Below, in pieces: positions 1 to 8,026 of a DNA stretch of 64,000 bases (position 1 is the first letter of the stretch; each line of letters begins with the position of its first letter). Under the pieces are notes generated by a model. That model saw only the letters and a program-made list of their open reading frames with translations. It did not search any database and was not told the origin of the DNA. Position numbers and translations under genes: made by a program. Location of the stretch: NCBI GenBank assembly GCA_015075405.1, contig JABTUK010000004.1, forward strand, positions 558,001 through 622,000, written 5' to 3'. Origin of the DNA: Anaerolineales bacterium (GTDB lineage: Bacteria > Chloroflexota > Anaerolineae > 4572-78 > J111).

Positions 1-48
1 CGTGTTGCGTCTTGCGTAATGTAAACGGAAGACGCAAGACGCAACACG
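1..48. repeat. Hairpin built from short tandem units
   Basis: Two perfect 17-bp arms (1-17 and 32-48) are separated by 14 nt. Each arm is made of near-repeats of the 7-mer GCGTCTT/TTGCGTC. It lies just beyond the stop codon of the leftward kinase gene and could act as a transcript-end stem, but there is no clear U-run. Confidence 0.7.
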
Positions 49-65
49 GATTTCTTGGAACTACA

Positions 66-2435
66 TTACTGAACCGTAACCGTCACCTGTTTGTCCACAC
101 TGGAACCGTCTTTACGGACCACGTGCAGCGTATAAGTGGTTGTCGCCGGCGGGCACTCTCGCCGGTTCCCTTCCCCGGTCACGGGTGCGCTATTCAGATA
201 TACTTCCCTGACGTTTTCCACCCTCCAATTCAAAACCACACATTCGCCTGTCGTCAAGGTAAAACGATCCGGTTGAAAGACAATGGAGTCCGGCACAGCG
301 GTTGGCGGCAGCGATCCTTCGGCCCCGGCCAGGTTGTCAATAAAGATGGTCCCGCTGCCGCTAAAATCGTCTGAACCATCGTCAAGCACGAGGGCTTGAA
401 AGGTGAGAGGGTAATCTACGGTGTTATTGCCGGGGTCGCCAATAGGGCCGGCTGGCCAGGGTTGGTTGGGGCTGATAAAGGCGGTCATTTGCTGCCAGCC
501 GGTGTGTTTGACCTGCCCAAAGGAAAACTGCCAGGTTTCTCCGGCGCTGTCTTTGACCCACAAATTCAAAAAGTGTCCGGCTCCATCGCCGTTGACCCAG
601 GCCGTAATCTGGTTGGGCCGACCGCCCAAAGGCTGCGACCACAAAAAGACAACGTAATCATTGTTGGGGGTAGAAAATTTGTAATCGAGCCGTCCGGCGT
701 AGTCACCGGCGTAGGCGTCGGCGGTAGACCGTTCAAAAGTCCCATTGGGTTCGTCGCCCCGCCGCCAGGTTGAAGGGGTTTCAAAATCGTTAAAGGTTCC
801 GCGGGGGGACTGCGCGGCAAGCTGGGCTGCCTGGGCAGCTTGAGCCTGAGCCGTAGCGGTGGCCTGAGTTGCGGCCGTTTGAGTAGCCTCGGCCAGTGCT
901 GTCGCAGTGCCAACAGCGGCGGTTTCGGCTTGGGCCTGAGCGGTGGCAGTTTCGGCCTCTGCGGCCTGAGTTATTGCCTGGGCGGCGGCTGTCTCTGTGG
1001 CGCTGGCTTGTTGGGTTGCCGCCGCTGCGGTCGCAGCTTCTTGGGCCGCTGCGGTCACAGTGGCTCCAACGGCCTGCTGCACCCCGGCGATGAGTTCCGC
1101 CTCGCGGGCTTGCTGCGCGGCCGTGGCTTCGGCCACAGCCGTGGCTGCCTGGGCGGTTTGGGTGGGGCCGGTTGCAGCGTCGGCTGCGGCCGCCTGGGCT
1201 ACGGCTGTTTCGGTGACCTGGGCAGCAGCGACAGCGGTTTGGGTGGCTTCGATCACCAGAGCAGTCGCCGTGATGTTGACATTAGCCACCTGCGATTGGG
1301 CTTCTTGAGGGGCAACCCGACTCCGGCTGTAAAAAAACGCGCCCACCGCCAGGGCGACCAACAACAGCAATAGAAACAACCCGCCGATGATCGCCAGGGG
1401 GGCCAAGGATTGTTTCTGGACGGGCGGCGGTTGAAGTACCGTTAGCGGGGGCTGGATCGGGGGCACGGTGGCCCCAACCGGAGGCAGTGGCCCTGACGGC
1501 GGTTTTTCTTTGACCGGGAAATGCTCGATGGTCGGGTCAATTTCTTTGATTTGCGGACGCGGGGCGATAATTGTTAGCGGTAGATACTCTTCACCGGGAG
1601 CCAGGCCCGTGGCCTCGCGCAGCGCCGCCGCCAACTCCCCGGCCCGCTGGTAGCGATTGGCCGGCTCTTTGCTCATCGCCTTGAGAATGACCTGTTCGAT
1701 ACTTTTGGGTAAATCGGGCACAATCTGGCTGGGAGGCGGGACAGGTTCGCTGATGTGTTTGAGGATGACCACAAAGGGAGTATCGGCGTCAAACGGGACC
1801 GCGCCGGTGACAATTTCATAGAGCATGACGCCCAGGGAATAAATATCACTGCGCTCGTCGCCGTGCTGGCCCTGGCCCTGCTCCGGCGACATGTAGGCCG
1901 GCGTGCCCGACAAGGCCCCGGTTTGGGTATACTGCGTCCCGCCGATAATCCGGGTGATGCCAAAATCGGTCAGGACCACCTGCCCCTGCTGGTTGATCAT
2001 GACATTGGCCGGTTTGAGATCGCGGTGGATCATCTGGCGGGCGTGGGCATAATCAATGGCGCTGCAAAGAGGAATAAAAATACGGGCAATTTCCTTGAGG
2101 CTGAAGGGCCGGCCCGCCTCTTGACGCGCCTGTAGCTCATCTTTGAGGGTCGGGCCATCAATAAACTCCATGGCCATAAAGGAGATGTCGTCTTCCCGGT
2201 CAAAATCAAAGGCCTGGACAATATTCGGATGGCGCAGCTTACCAATCGCTAGAGCCTCGCGCTCAAAGCGGGCCACAAAATTCTTTTCCTCGACCATGTG
2301 GCTGTGCAGCACTTTGATACCGACGTAGCGGTTCAGGCCCGGCTGGTAAGCCTTGTACACTTCGGCCATGCCGCCGCGCCCCAAACGGGCCACAATTCGA
2401 TATTTACCCAATGTTTTGCCGACCAGATTTGCCAT
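66..2435 (-). CDS. Membrane Ser/Thr protein kinase with large outer arm
   Basis: Hanks-type (PknB-like) Ser/Thr kinase. The cytoplasmic kinase domain (about residues 11-275) shows the Gly loop GRGGMAEVYKA (19-29), the catalytic Lys near 41, HRDLKPAN (about 137), DFG (about 157) and GTPAYMSPEQ. A Pro-rich linker leads to one membrane helix (about 345-370). Outside lies a long Ala/Thr/Gln/Glu low-complexity arm (about 385-550), then a beta-rich carbohydrate-binding-like segment and an Ig-like C-terminal segment; the usual PASTA repeats are absent. The outer part probably senses a wall or surface ligand (inference). ATG at 2435 is preferred to the TTG at 2450 because it begins MANLVGKTLGKYRIV, right at the domain edge, with GGGGA just upstream. 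No partner phosphatase is adjacent. Confidence 0.93.
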   Translation of the reverse strand: MANLVGKTLGKYRIVARLGRGGMAEVYKAYQPGLNRYVGIKVLHSHMVEEKNFVARFEREALAIGKLRHPNIVQAFDFDREDDISFMAMEFIDGPTLKDELQARQEAGRPFSLKEIARIFIPLCSAIDYAHARQMIHRDLKPANVMINQQGQVVLTDFGITRIIGGTQYTQTGALSGTPAYMSPEQGQGQHGDERSDIYSLGVMLYEIVTGAVPFDADTPFVVILKHISEPVPPPSQIVPDLPKSIEQVILKAMSKEPANRYQRAGELAAALREATGLAPGEEYLPLTIIAPRPQIKEIDPTIEHFPVKEKPPSGPLPPVGATVPPIQPPLTVLQPPPVQKQSLAPLAIIGGLFLLLLLVALAVGAFFYSRSRVAPQEAQSQVANVNITATALVIEATQTAVAAAQVTETAVAQAAAADAATGPTQTAQAATAVAEATAAQQAREAELIAGVQQAVGATVTAAAQEAATAAAATQQASATETAAAQAITQAAEAETATAQAQAETAAVGTATALAEATQTAATQATATAQAQAAQAAQLAAQSPRGTFNDFETPSTWRRGDEPNGTFERSTADAYAGDYAGRLDYKFSTPNNDYVVFLWSQPLGGRPNQITAWVNGDGAGHFLNLWVKDSAGETWQFSFGQVKHTGWQQMTAFISPNQPWPAGPIGDPGNNTVDYPLTFQALVLDDGSDDFSGSGTIFIDNLAGAEGSLPPTAVPDSIVFQPDRFTLTTGECVVLNWRVENVREVYLNSAPVTGEGNRRECPPATTTYTLHVVRKDGSSVDKQVTVTVQ

Positions 2436-3086
2436 AGTTCCCCGAAGCAATACGGTAAAATATGGCTCATTATAACACAGAAAGGGGTCGCTTGGATAAT
2501 GGGTAGGACTTTTGGAGGGGATCGGATAGATTGGCGGATAAGTATATGACTTGGGGTACCTCTACCCGGCAAAGCCGGGTCGTACCAAGCCCCGGTCATG
2601 GCTAAGGAGCAGGTGATGGCCCAGGCCAGCTTCTAAAATCCGTTGAATCTGCTGCGCAAAAAAATCAAGGGGCTAAATAACGCAATTTGACCGAATTTCA
2701 CTGCTTAAAATAAGTGAAACTTGGTGAAAATGACCAAAATTGCAGTCGGTTTTAGCTGGTATTCGTTCTAATTTGACATAATTGCCATTTTTCTCTGAGT
2801 CCAGTCGTTAATTGATTCAAAAGCTTATGAGAGTGGTGTTCTCTTGTTGAGTTATTGGGTAGATTATCCGCAGAACTATACCTGGCTGGCGGTGTTCACC
2901 CGGTCATGAGACTAACCGAGCGAACACCGCCAGAATCAGATAACGGCTGGCTAATTTCTCAAAACGAGAGAAGATGTGCCGCTGCTTTCTTTAAGGCTCC
3001 AGCGGCACAACCAAAAAATCCACGAATGTGATGTCGAAATTGAGGCCAAAAGGGACTTGGTTCCCCCACCTTGAAGCTTGAAATGT
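2436..3086. other. Gene-free stretch with three hairpins
   Basis: No supported gene. Three inverted repeats are visible: 2551-2594 (core arms ACCCGGC/GCCGGGT inside a GGTAC/GTACC stem), 2886-2933 (perfect 12-bp arms, CTGGCGGTGTTC and its complement) and 2975-3009 (10-bp arms TGTGCCGCTG/CAGCGGCACA). The last lies about 80 nt beyond the stop of the leftward NHL gene and may serve as its transcript end, although no U-run follows. The segment 2640-2880 is AT-rich, without a recognisable gene. Confidence 0.5.
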
Positions 3087-4403
3087 TTAACGAGAGATTT
3101 TGAAAAGAAACCGGCCTCGTTTCAATACCAAACCAACTGCAACCAGGCTGAGGCCCAGCGCCGCTATCAACCCGCCAATCCAATTGTTTGCGGATAAATC
3201 GCCGCCGGAGGTGGGTAGGGTGGCCGGAGCGGGTTCGGCGGCAGGGGCGGACTCAGCCGGAGCAGAAGCAGCCGGGGCTGGGGCCGCCGGTTCGGGTAAG
3301 GGCGTACCGGCCATACCGGTCAGCCCGTCATATTTGACCACCTGACCGGAGCCGGGTGCGCCGATGCCGTTAAGGGTAACATAAGCATCGCCCGCCGTAT
3401 TGAAGTCAATTGAGGTGGGGAAAGATAAGCCGCTCATAACCACCTCTGAGGCATCACCTTCTTTGACCCGAATAATCGCGCCGCTGTTGGGGACTGGACC
3501 TTGTTCGGTAAATTGGCCGATTTGCACGGCGTACAGGTTGCCATCGGGGCCGGCGCGGAGGTCGGTTAGCATGGTCAGGCCGGTGGCGTAATCGCTCACC
3601 TGCCCGTCCAAAGTTACTTTAACCACTTTGGCCGAGCCGGGCAGGAATGGGAAACCGGGTAAAAAGGAGACATAAGCACTGCCGTCGGGGCCAAAAGCAA
3701 CACCGGTGGGGACCGGGTCTGACTCCATCGCGCCGCCGCGGGCATCGTTGGGCAGTGGACTGGGCACGCCGTCAAAAACCGCGACGACCTCAACCTCGCC
3801 GCTGGCCAGGTCTACTTTCAATAAATCGTTGGCTCCAGCATCCGTCACCCACAAATTGCCGTCAGGCCCGGCGGCCAGGCCATAGGGGTGCGCTTCTTTG
3901 ATGAAACCGCCCGGGTTCTGGCTGGTTTCCAGCTCCCACAAATTAGCCACTTCGCTCACCTGGCCGTTTTCAATCTTGACTACCGTAGCCATATTGGGCG
4001 CGGCATCGGCGCCAGCCGATTCAATCCAGAAGCCGCTGGTGGCATAGAGGGTGTCATTGAGTAAAGCCAGCCGGGCGCCGCCTGTTGCTTCCATGCCCTG
4101 TAAAATCGAGGGGAGATTAACCACCACGCTCTGGGTTCCATCAGGGGCTACTTGAACTACCTGCGTGGTATCGCCCAGTTTGGCCGTAACGGCTTCGCCG
4201 GTCATCGGGTCGGTGCCGGGCAGTTCCGTCTCACCGCCCATGCCCGAATCAATCACCCAAACACTCCCATCGGGGGCTACCAGCACACCCATTGGACCGT
4301 TTAAACCCGTTGCTACGGGGGTTCCACCCTCCTGGGCATGGCTGATTCCGGCAGCCAGACCTAAGATTAAAACGAGGCTAACTGTTAATACTACTTTTCT
4401 CAT
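3087..4403 (-). CDS. NHL/ScyD-type beta-propeller surface protein
   Basis: Exported protein of 438 residues of the ScyD/ScyE (NHL-repeat) type. A Sec signal peptide (MRKVVLTVSLVLILGLAAG..., cleavage probably after SHA) is followed by propeller blades with recurring PDGS/PDGNLWV motifs, an Ala/Pro/Glu linker (about 370-395), LPTSGG, a hydrophobic helix and a basic tail (KRGR). LPTSG plus helix plus basic tail resembles a sortase sorting signal (consensus LPXTG, with Ser in the Thr place), but it could simply be a C-terminal membrane anchor. A good ribosome site (AAGGAG) precedes the ATG. Substrate unknown; propellers of this type are often binding or scaffold proteins. Confidence 0.85.
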   Translation of the reverse strand: MRKVVLTVSLVLILGLAAGISHAQEGGTPVATGLNGPMGVLVAPDGSVWVIDSGMGGETELPGTDPMTGEAVTAKLGDTTQVVQVAPDGTQSVVVNLPSILQGMEATGGARLALLNDTLYATSGFWIESAGADAAPNMATVVKIENGQVSEVANLWELETSQNPGGFIKEAHPYGLAAGPDGNLWVTDAGANDLLKVDLASGEVEVVAVFDGVPSPLPNDARGGAMESDPVPTGVAFGPDGSAYVSFLPGFPFLPGSAKVVKVTLDGQVSDYATGLTMLTDLRAGPDGNLYAVQIGQFTEQGPVPNSGAIIRVKEGDASEVVMSGLSFPTSIDFNTAGDAYVTLNGIGAPGSGQVVKYDGLTGMAGTPLPEPAAPAPAASAPAESAPAAEPAPATLPTSGGDLSANNWIGGLIAALGLSLVAVGLVLKRGRFLFKISR

Positions 4404-4501
4404 GCAATATCTCCTTTTGATATTAGATAAAGTGTATAAAACTCAGGCCTTCTATTTTATTGTCAAATCATCATAAACCCTACCCCTTCTCCAAAGCAAA
4501 T

Positions 4502-5140
4502 TTACTTTTGTTGCAGTAACAGTTGCACCAGGGCGTCAACATCGCTTTCACTCAGGTGGCCGTAAGCGGGCATGTGGTGGGCAGTGTGTTCATAGCCCGG
4601 CGCCAGGTAAGCCTTGGGAGTGATAATGCTCTCGTGGATGTACTCCGCGGCGGTTGTGGCTGTGCCGGTGTAATGGGCGTCATGGATACGTTGTTCCGCT
4701 GTAAGGCCAAGACCGTTGTGGGAAGGGCCAAACTGACCCGCAGTAGCGGCGGCGTCAAGCTGGTGGCACAGGCCGCAGTACTGTTGTTTATACACTTCCA
4801 AACCGTGCTCAACCTGGGCCGAAGTATCGGCGCTGGTAGCAGTAGGGGGTGGGGGGGTGGGAGTTGAGGTCGAGGTCTGGGTTGGCGCAGGCGTGGCGCT
4901 CGGCAGCGGCGTGGAGGTTGATGTTACGGCGGGAGATGTGGCAGAGGTTAAGGTGAATGTGGGCGCAGGGGTAGAAGTACGAGTGACAGTCAACGTTGAG
5001 ACCGAGGTCGTCGAAACTGGCCTGAGCCTCGTGGCCGTTTGGCCTGCCGTCGCGGTTAAATTTTGCCCATTCGCCGACGAGGCGCAGCCAATGCTCAAGC
5101 TCATCAACAAACCCACTAACAGTTGTGAAAAGTGTTTCAT
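4502..5140 (-). CDS. c-type cytochrome lipoprotein
   Basis: The protein from ATG 5140 (212 residues) starts with a lipoprotein signal (MKHFSQLLVGLLMSLSIGC, lipobox LSIGC), followed by a Ser/Thr/Pro-rich stalk of about 100 residues and one cytochrome c domain with haem motif CGLCH and a later Met in HHMPAYGHL that can be the axial ligand. The open frame continues upstream to 5245, but that extension has no signal sequence and is rejected. A surface-attached monohaem electron carrier is likely. It ends about 100 bp from the start of the leftward NHL gene and may share its transcript. The haem partner cannot be told. Confidence 0.87.
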   Translation of the reverse strand: MKHFSQLLVGLLMSLSIGCASSANGQNLTATAGQTATRLRPVSTTSVSTLTVTRTSTPAPTFTLTSATSPAVTSTSTPLPSATPAPTQTSTSTPTPPPPTATSADTSAQVEHGLEVYKQQYCGLCHQLDAAATAGQFGPSHNGLGLTAEQRIHDAHYTGTATTAAEYIHESIITPKAYLAPGYEHTAHHMPAYGHLSESDVDALVQLLLQQK

Positions 5141-5266
5141 AATAACATAACGTTTAGTTGAGATAATCATAGTATACCTTGATTCAATTATCGAAACAGC
5201 CCAAAAACTGTCCATTTTTTGCTCATTTCCAGGGATTTTTAGCAAGTTTTAGAACCTGCGGGATGA

Positions 5267-6286
5267 TTACTGGGCCATCAGATCAATTAAGGTGGGATAG
5301 ACCAGGTCTATTTTTTGTTTGGGATGAGCCGGATCAACCAGGTCGTGATCCAGGCCCAACTCGGCGGCAAATTCGTAAGTCTCCAGCGGCTCATAGCCCG
5401 TCTGCTGCCAGGCGGCGACTAATTCGGCGGTCATCTGATTGTCAACGGCATCGTCGTTAGCGTTCGTAATCACCACCATCGCGCCGGCAGCGGGTGGTTG
5501 ACCGGCGTTGTTACGCACGGCCGCACTGAGTTGGAGAATCTGGCTGAGCGCTCGTGTGGCATTTTGGGGGTAAACCTGGGGCGGATTGGGCGCCTTGGTC
5601 TGCAACTGATCATCCTGCCACAGAAAAACGTTGGGCAAGATGTTGAACAGATTGATCGCTGGGGTGTTCAGGGCAGTCGGGATCGCTTGCGGCCCAAAGA
5701 AGGGGGCGATCAACACGGCCCGTTCGATATCAGCCCGCTGTTGAGCCGCCCAGCCAGCCAGAACAGCACCGGTTGACATACCGGCTACGGTGACATGCTC
5801 ACCCAAACCCTGGGCAATATCTACTGCTTCGGTAACGTGGACCACCAGTTCATCGGCGGTGAGGTTGGCCTGATCGGGGGTCAGCACATCGGCCAAGCCA
5901 TGGTGGGGCATACGCGGGATGATAACGTTATAACCCTGCTCGTAAAAAATGGTCCCCACCTGGGCAAACTGGGCCGGGCAGTTGCGATAGCCGTGCAGCA
6001 GCAGCAGCACCCGTTCGACTCGCTGGCCGTGGGTCATCATCTGCGTCGCGCAGCCGGGAGATAAAGCCAGGCCTTTATCTTTGGCTTGCAGCGCCTCCAG
6101 CCGGACGATGGCTTCGCTGTAGCTCCGGGCCGGGTTGAGTTGAGCCCCCGGCTGGTAGTTGATCGGCCAGTACAATGCCAGGAGGACAACACCCAGCAGC
6201 AGCAAAACCGCCAACAGGGTCGCCTGCCCAAAAAGCCGCTTACGCTCTCTTTTTTGATCGGTAAATCGAACCTGAACGGCAGCCAT
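5267..6286 (-). CDS. Membrane-anchored alpha/beta hydrolase
   Basis: 339 residues. A basic N-terminus is followed by one membrane helix (about 20-43, LLAVLLLLGVVLLALYW), so the catalytic part is probably outside or membrane-attached. The hydrolase fold shows LLLHGYRNCP (oxyanion strand), nucleophile elbow GMSTG (Ser) and a late LGLDHDLVDP that can hold the catalytic His; an Asp lies in NANDDAVD. Resembles the serine-aminopeptidase/lysophospholipase (S33-type) hydrolases; substrate unknown. A strong ribosome site (GGAGGAGG) precedes the ATG. Divergently placed from the proV leader. Confidence 0.85.
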   Translation of the reverse strand: MAAVQVRFTDQKRERKRLFGQATLLAVLLLLGVVLLALYWPINYQPGAQLNPARSYSEAIVRLEALQAKDKGLALSPGCATQMMTHGQRVERVLLLLHGYRNCPAQFAQVGTIFYEQGYNVIIPRMPHHGLADVLTPDQANLTADELVVHVTEAVDIAQGLGEHVTVAGMSTGAVLAGWAAQQRADIERAVLIAPFFGPQAIPTALNTPAINLFNILPNVFLWQDDQLQTKAPNPPQVYPQNATRALSQILQLSAAVRNNAGQPPAAGAMVVITNANDDAVDNQMTAELVAAWQQTGYEPLETYEFAAELGLDHDLVDPAHPKQKIDLVYPTLIDLMAQ

Positions 6287-6450
6287 CGGATAACGCCTCC
6301 TCCAGTTATATTTACCTTAGTTTCCCCCTAAAGCGTCGCCGGAACGTTACGGGCAGCGTTACGAAGGCGATAGAGAGAAGTATAAACAAAATAATAACTC
6401 AGTCAATGCCGGGCCAGGAAGAACTTGAAGCTTTAAGGAGAACAACACGC

Positions 6451-6478
6451 TTGACATTTTCCAGAACTGCCCTATACT
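6451..6478 (+). promoter_or_regulatory. Sigma70-type promoter for proV
   Basis: TTGACA (6451-6456), 16-nt spacer, TATACT (6473-6478). Transcription would start near 6485, leaving a leader of about 240 nt before proV. The leader holds an 8-bp stem (TTAGCCTC/GAGGCTAA, about 6520-6557), the perfect palindrome at 6641-6681 and a small ACGTGA/TCACGT stem, so post-transcriptional control is possible. Confidence 0.7.
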
Positions 6479-6640
6479 TTCGATAAATTAGCCCGTCGGC
6501 TGATTGACCTCATCTTTAATGTTAGCCTCGCTGCTGCCGGTTTTTCAAGAGGCTAAGACACCCTTTCATCTCCAAAAAAGTTCAAACGGTTTCTCACCAA
6601 TCTGCGCGGCGGGGCGCAACGATGGTAAAACGTAACGGTT

Positions 6641-6681
6641 TTTTATCTCGTTCCCAAACTGAGTTTGGGAACGAGATAAAA
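6641..6681. repeat. Dispersed 20-bp-arm palindrome, copy 1
   Basis: Perfect inverted repeat: arms 6641-6660 and 6662-6681 around a single G. The core GTTCCCAAACT.AGTTTGGGAAC recurs at 29361-29403 with different outer arm bases. Both copies lie shortly before the ribosome site of a rightward gene. Confidence 0.85.
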
Positions 6682-6727
6682 CGTGAAATGTGTCACGTTT
6701 CAAACTTTAAATAGAGGAAGTACGCCG

Positions 6728-7945
6728 ATGACCCTGCCCACCGAAACACCCTACGAAATCTCTTGCCAGCATGTCTGGAAAGTATTTGGTCCTCACCCCG
6801 AACGCATCGCCCCGATGCTCGAATCCAACCGCTCTAAAAAAGATATTCTGGCCGAAACCGGCCATGTGGTCGCCGTCAAAGATGTCAGCTTCGATGTGCG
6901 CAAGGGCGAAATCTTTGTGGTCATGGGGCTGTCGGGCAGCGGTAAATCTACCCTGGTCCGCTGCATCTCACGCCTGATCGAGCCGACCAAAGGCAAAATC
7001 CTCATGAACGGCCAGGATGTGGTGGCCATGGATGAAAAGCAACTGCGCGAGCTGCGCCGCCACAAAATCAGCATGGTCTTTCAACACTTTGGGCTGTTTC
7101 CGCACCGGCGGGTGCTGGATAATGTGAGCTACGGCCTGGAAATTCAGGGAGTGGAGCTGGCCAAACGGCGCGAGCGGGCCAGGCAAATTTTGGACCTGGT
7201 TGGGCTATCTGGCTGGGAGCGCCATTACCCCGGCGAGTTGAGCGGCGGCATGCAGCAGCGGGTCGGCATTGCCCGCGCTCTGGCCGCCGACCCGGAGATT
7301 ATGCTGTTTGACGAACCTTTCAGTGCGCTTGACCCGCTCATCCGCCGCGAAATGCAGGATGAGCTGATCAAGCTGGAAAAAGAGATGCGCAAAACCATTA
7401 TCTTTATCACCCACGACTTTCTGGAGGCCATCAAACTGGGCCACCATATTGCCATCATGAAGGATGGCGAGATTGTCCAGCAGGGCACGCCGGAAGAACT
7501 GGTGCTGCACCCGGTCAACAGTTACGTGCGCGAGTTTACCAAAGATGTCCCGCGCGCCAAAGTGCTGACCGCCGGGATCATTGCCCAGGATAACGACCAG
7601 TTGGTGGTACTGGATACGGACGATATGGGCACGGTCTTGTCGGTGATGCAGGTCAAGGGCAGCACCACCGCCTTTGTTAAAGGAGCGGAGGGCCGCTACC
7701 TGGGGGTGCTATCGTTAGAGGATGTGGCCGGGGCCAAAGCGGGCCAGGCCGGGGTGAGTTCCATGCTCAACAACTTTCCGGTAGTTTACAGCGATACCAA
7801 GCTGGAAGAGCTGATCCCCTTGACTGTCACCACCGATGCCCCCTTCCCGGTGGTGGACAAAGCCCACAAGCTGCTGGGCGCGGTGGATCGCACCGCCGTG
7901 ATGATGGCCGTCGGTGGGAAAGAGCAGGCACAGGGTAATGGATAA
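6728..7945 (+). CDS. proV: Glycine betaine/proline ABC transporter ATPase
   Basis: ATP-binding subunit of an osmoprotectant importer (OpuA/ProU family). Walker A MGLSGSGKST (about 66-75), signature LSGGM with Walker B IMLFDEPFSALDP, and H-loop FITHD. After the ATPase domain come about 130 residues resembling a paired CBS module (AKVLTAGII ... LGAVDRTAVMM), which in OpuA senses ionic strength. ATG 6728 is chosen over the upstream in-frame ATG at 6683 because AGAGGAAG lies 8 nt before it and the family starts near here. The fused permease follows after 81 bp. Probably supplies glycine betaine for the catabolic genes at 13.8-22.8 kb as well as for osmoprotection. Confidence 0.95.
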   Translation: MTLPTETPYEISCQHVWKVFGPHPERIAPMLESNRSKKDILAETGHVVAVKDVSFDVRKGEIFVVMGLSGSGKSTLVRCISRLIEPTKGKILMNGQDVVAMDEKQLRELRRHKISMVFQHFGLFPHRRVLDNVSYGLEIQGVELAKRRERARQILDLVGLSGWERHYPGELSGGMQQRVGIARALAADPEIMLFDEPFSALDPLIRREMQDELIKLEKEMRKTIIFITHDFLEAIKLGHHIAIMKDGEIVQQGTPEELVLHPVNSYVREFTKDVPRAKVLTAGIIAQDNDQLVVLDTDDMGTVLSVMQVKGSTTAFVKGAEGRYLGVLSLEDVAGAKAGQAGVSSMLNNFPVVYSDTKLEELIPLTVTTDAPFPVVDKAHKLLGAVDRTAVMMAVGGKEQAQGNG

Positions 7946-7949
7946 AGAT

Positions 7950-8006
7950 GACCGAAGACGGAAGACCGATGACCGGGTATTTGTCCTCGGTCTCCCGTCC
8001 CCGGTC
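7950..8006. repeat. Short-unit hairpin between proV and proW
   Basis: The left half is built of GACCGAAGAC/GGAAGACCGATGACCGG units and the right half of their complements (TCGGTCTCCCGTCCCCGGTC). The same unit type appears inside the sarcosine-oxidase-like gene at 22687-22768. It fills most of the proV-proW gap. Confidence 0.7.
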
Positions 8007-8026
8007 TATTTTCGGAGGAGCAGAAC

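Noticed and set aside
840..1373. Long Gly/Ala/Cys-rich open frames on the plus strand opposite the kinase
   Set aside because: They are antisense to the Ala/Thr repeat arm of the kinase; GC-rich low-complexity DNA keeps several frames open.
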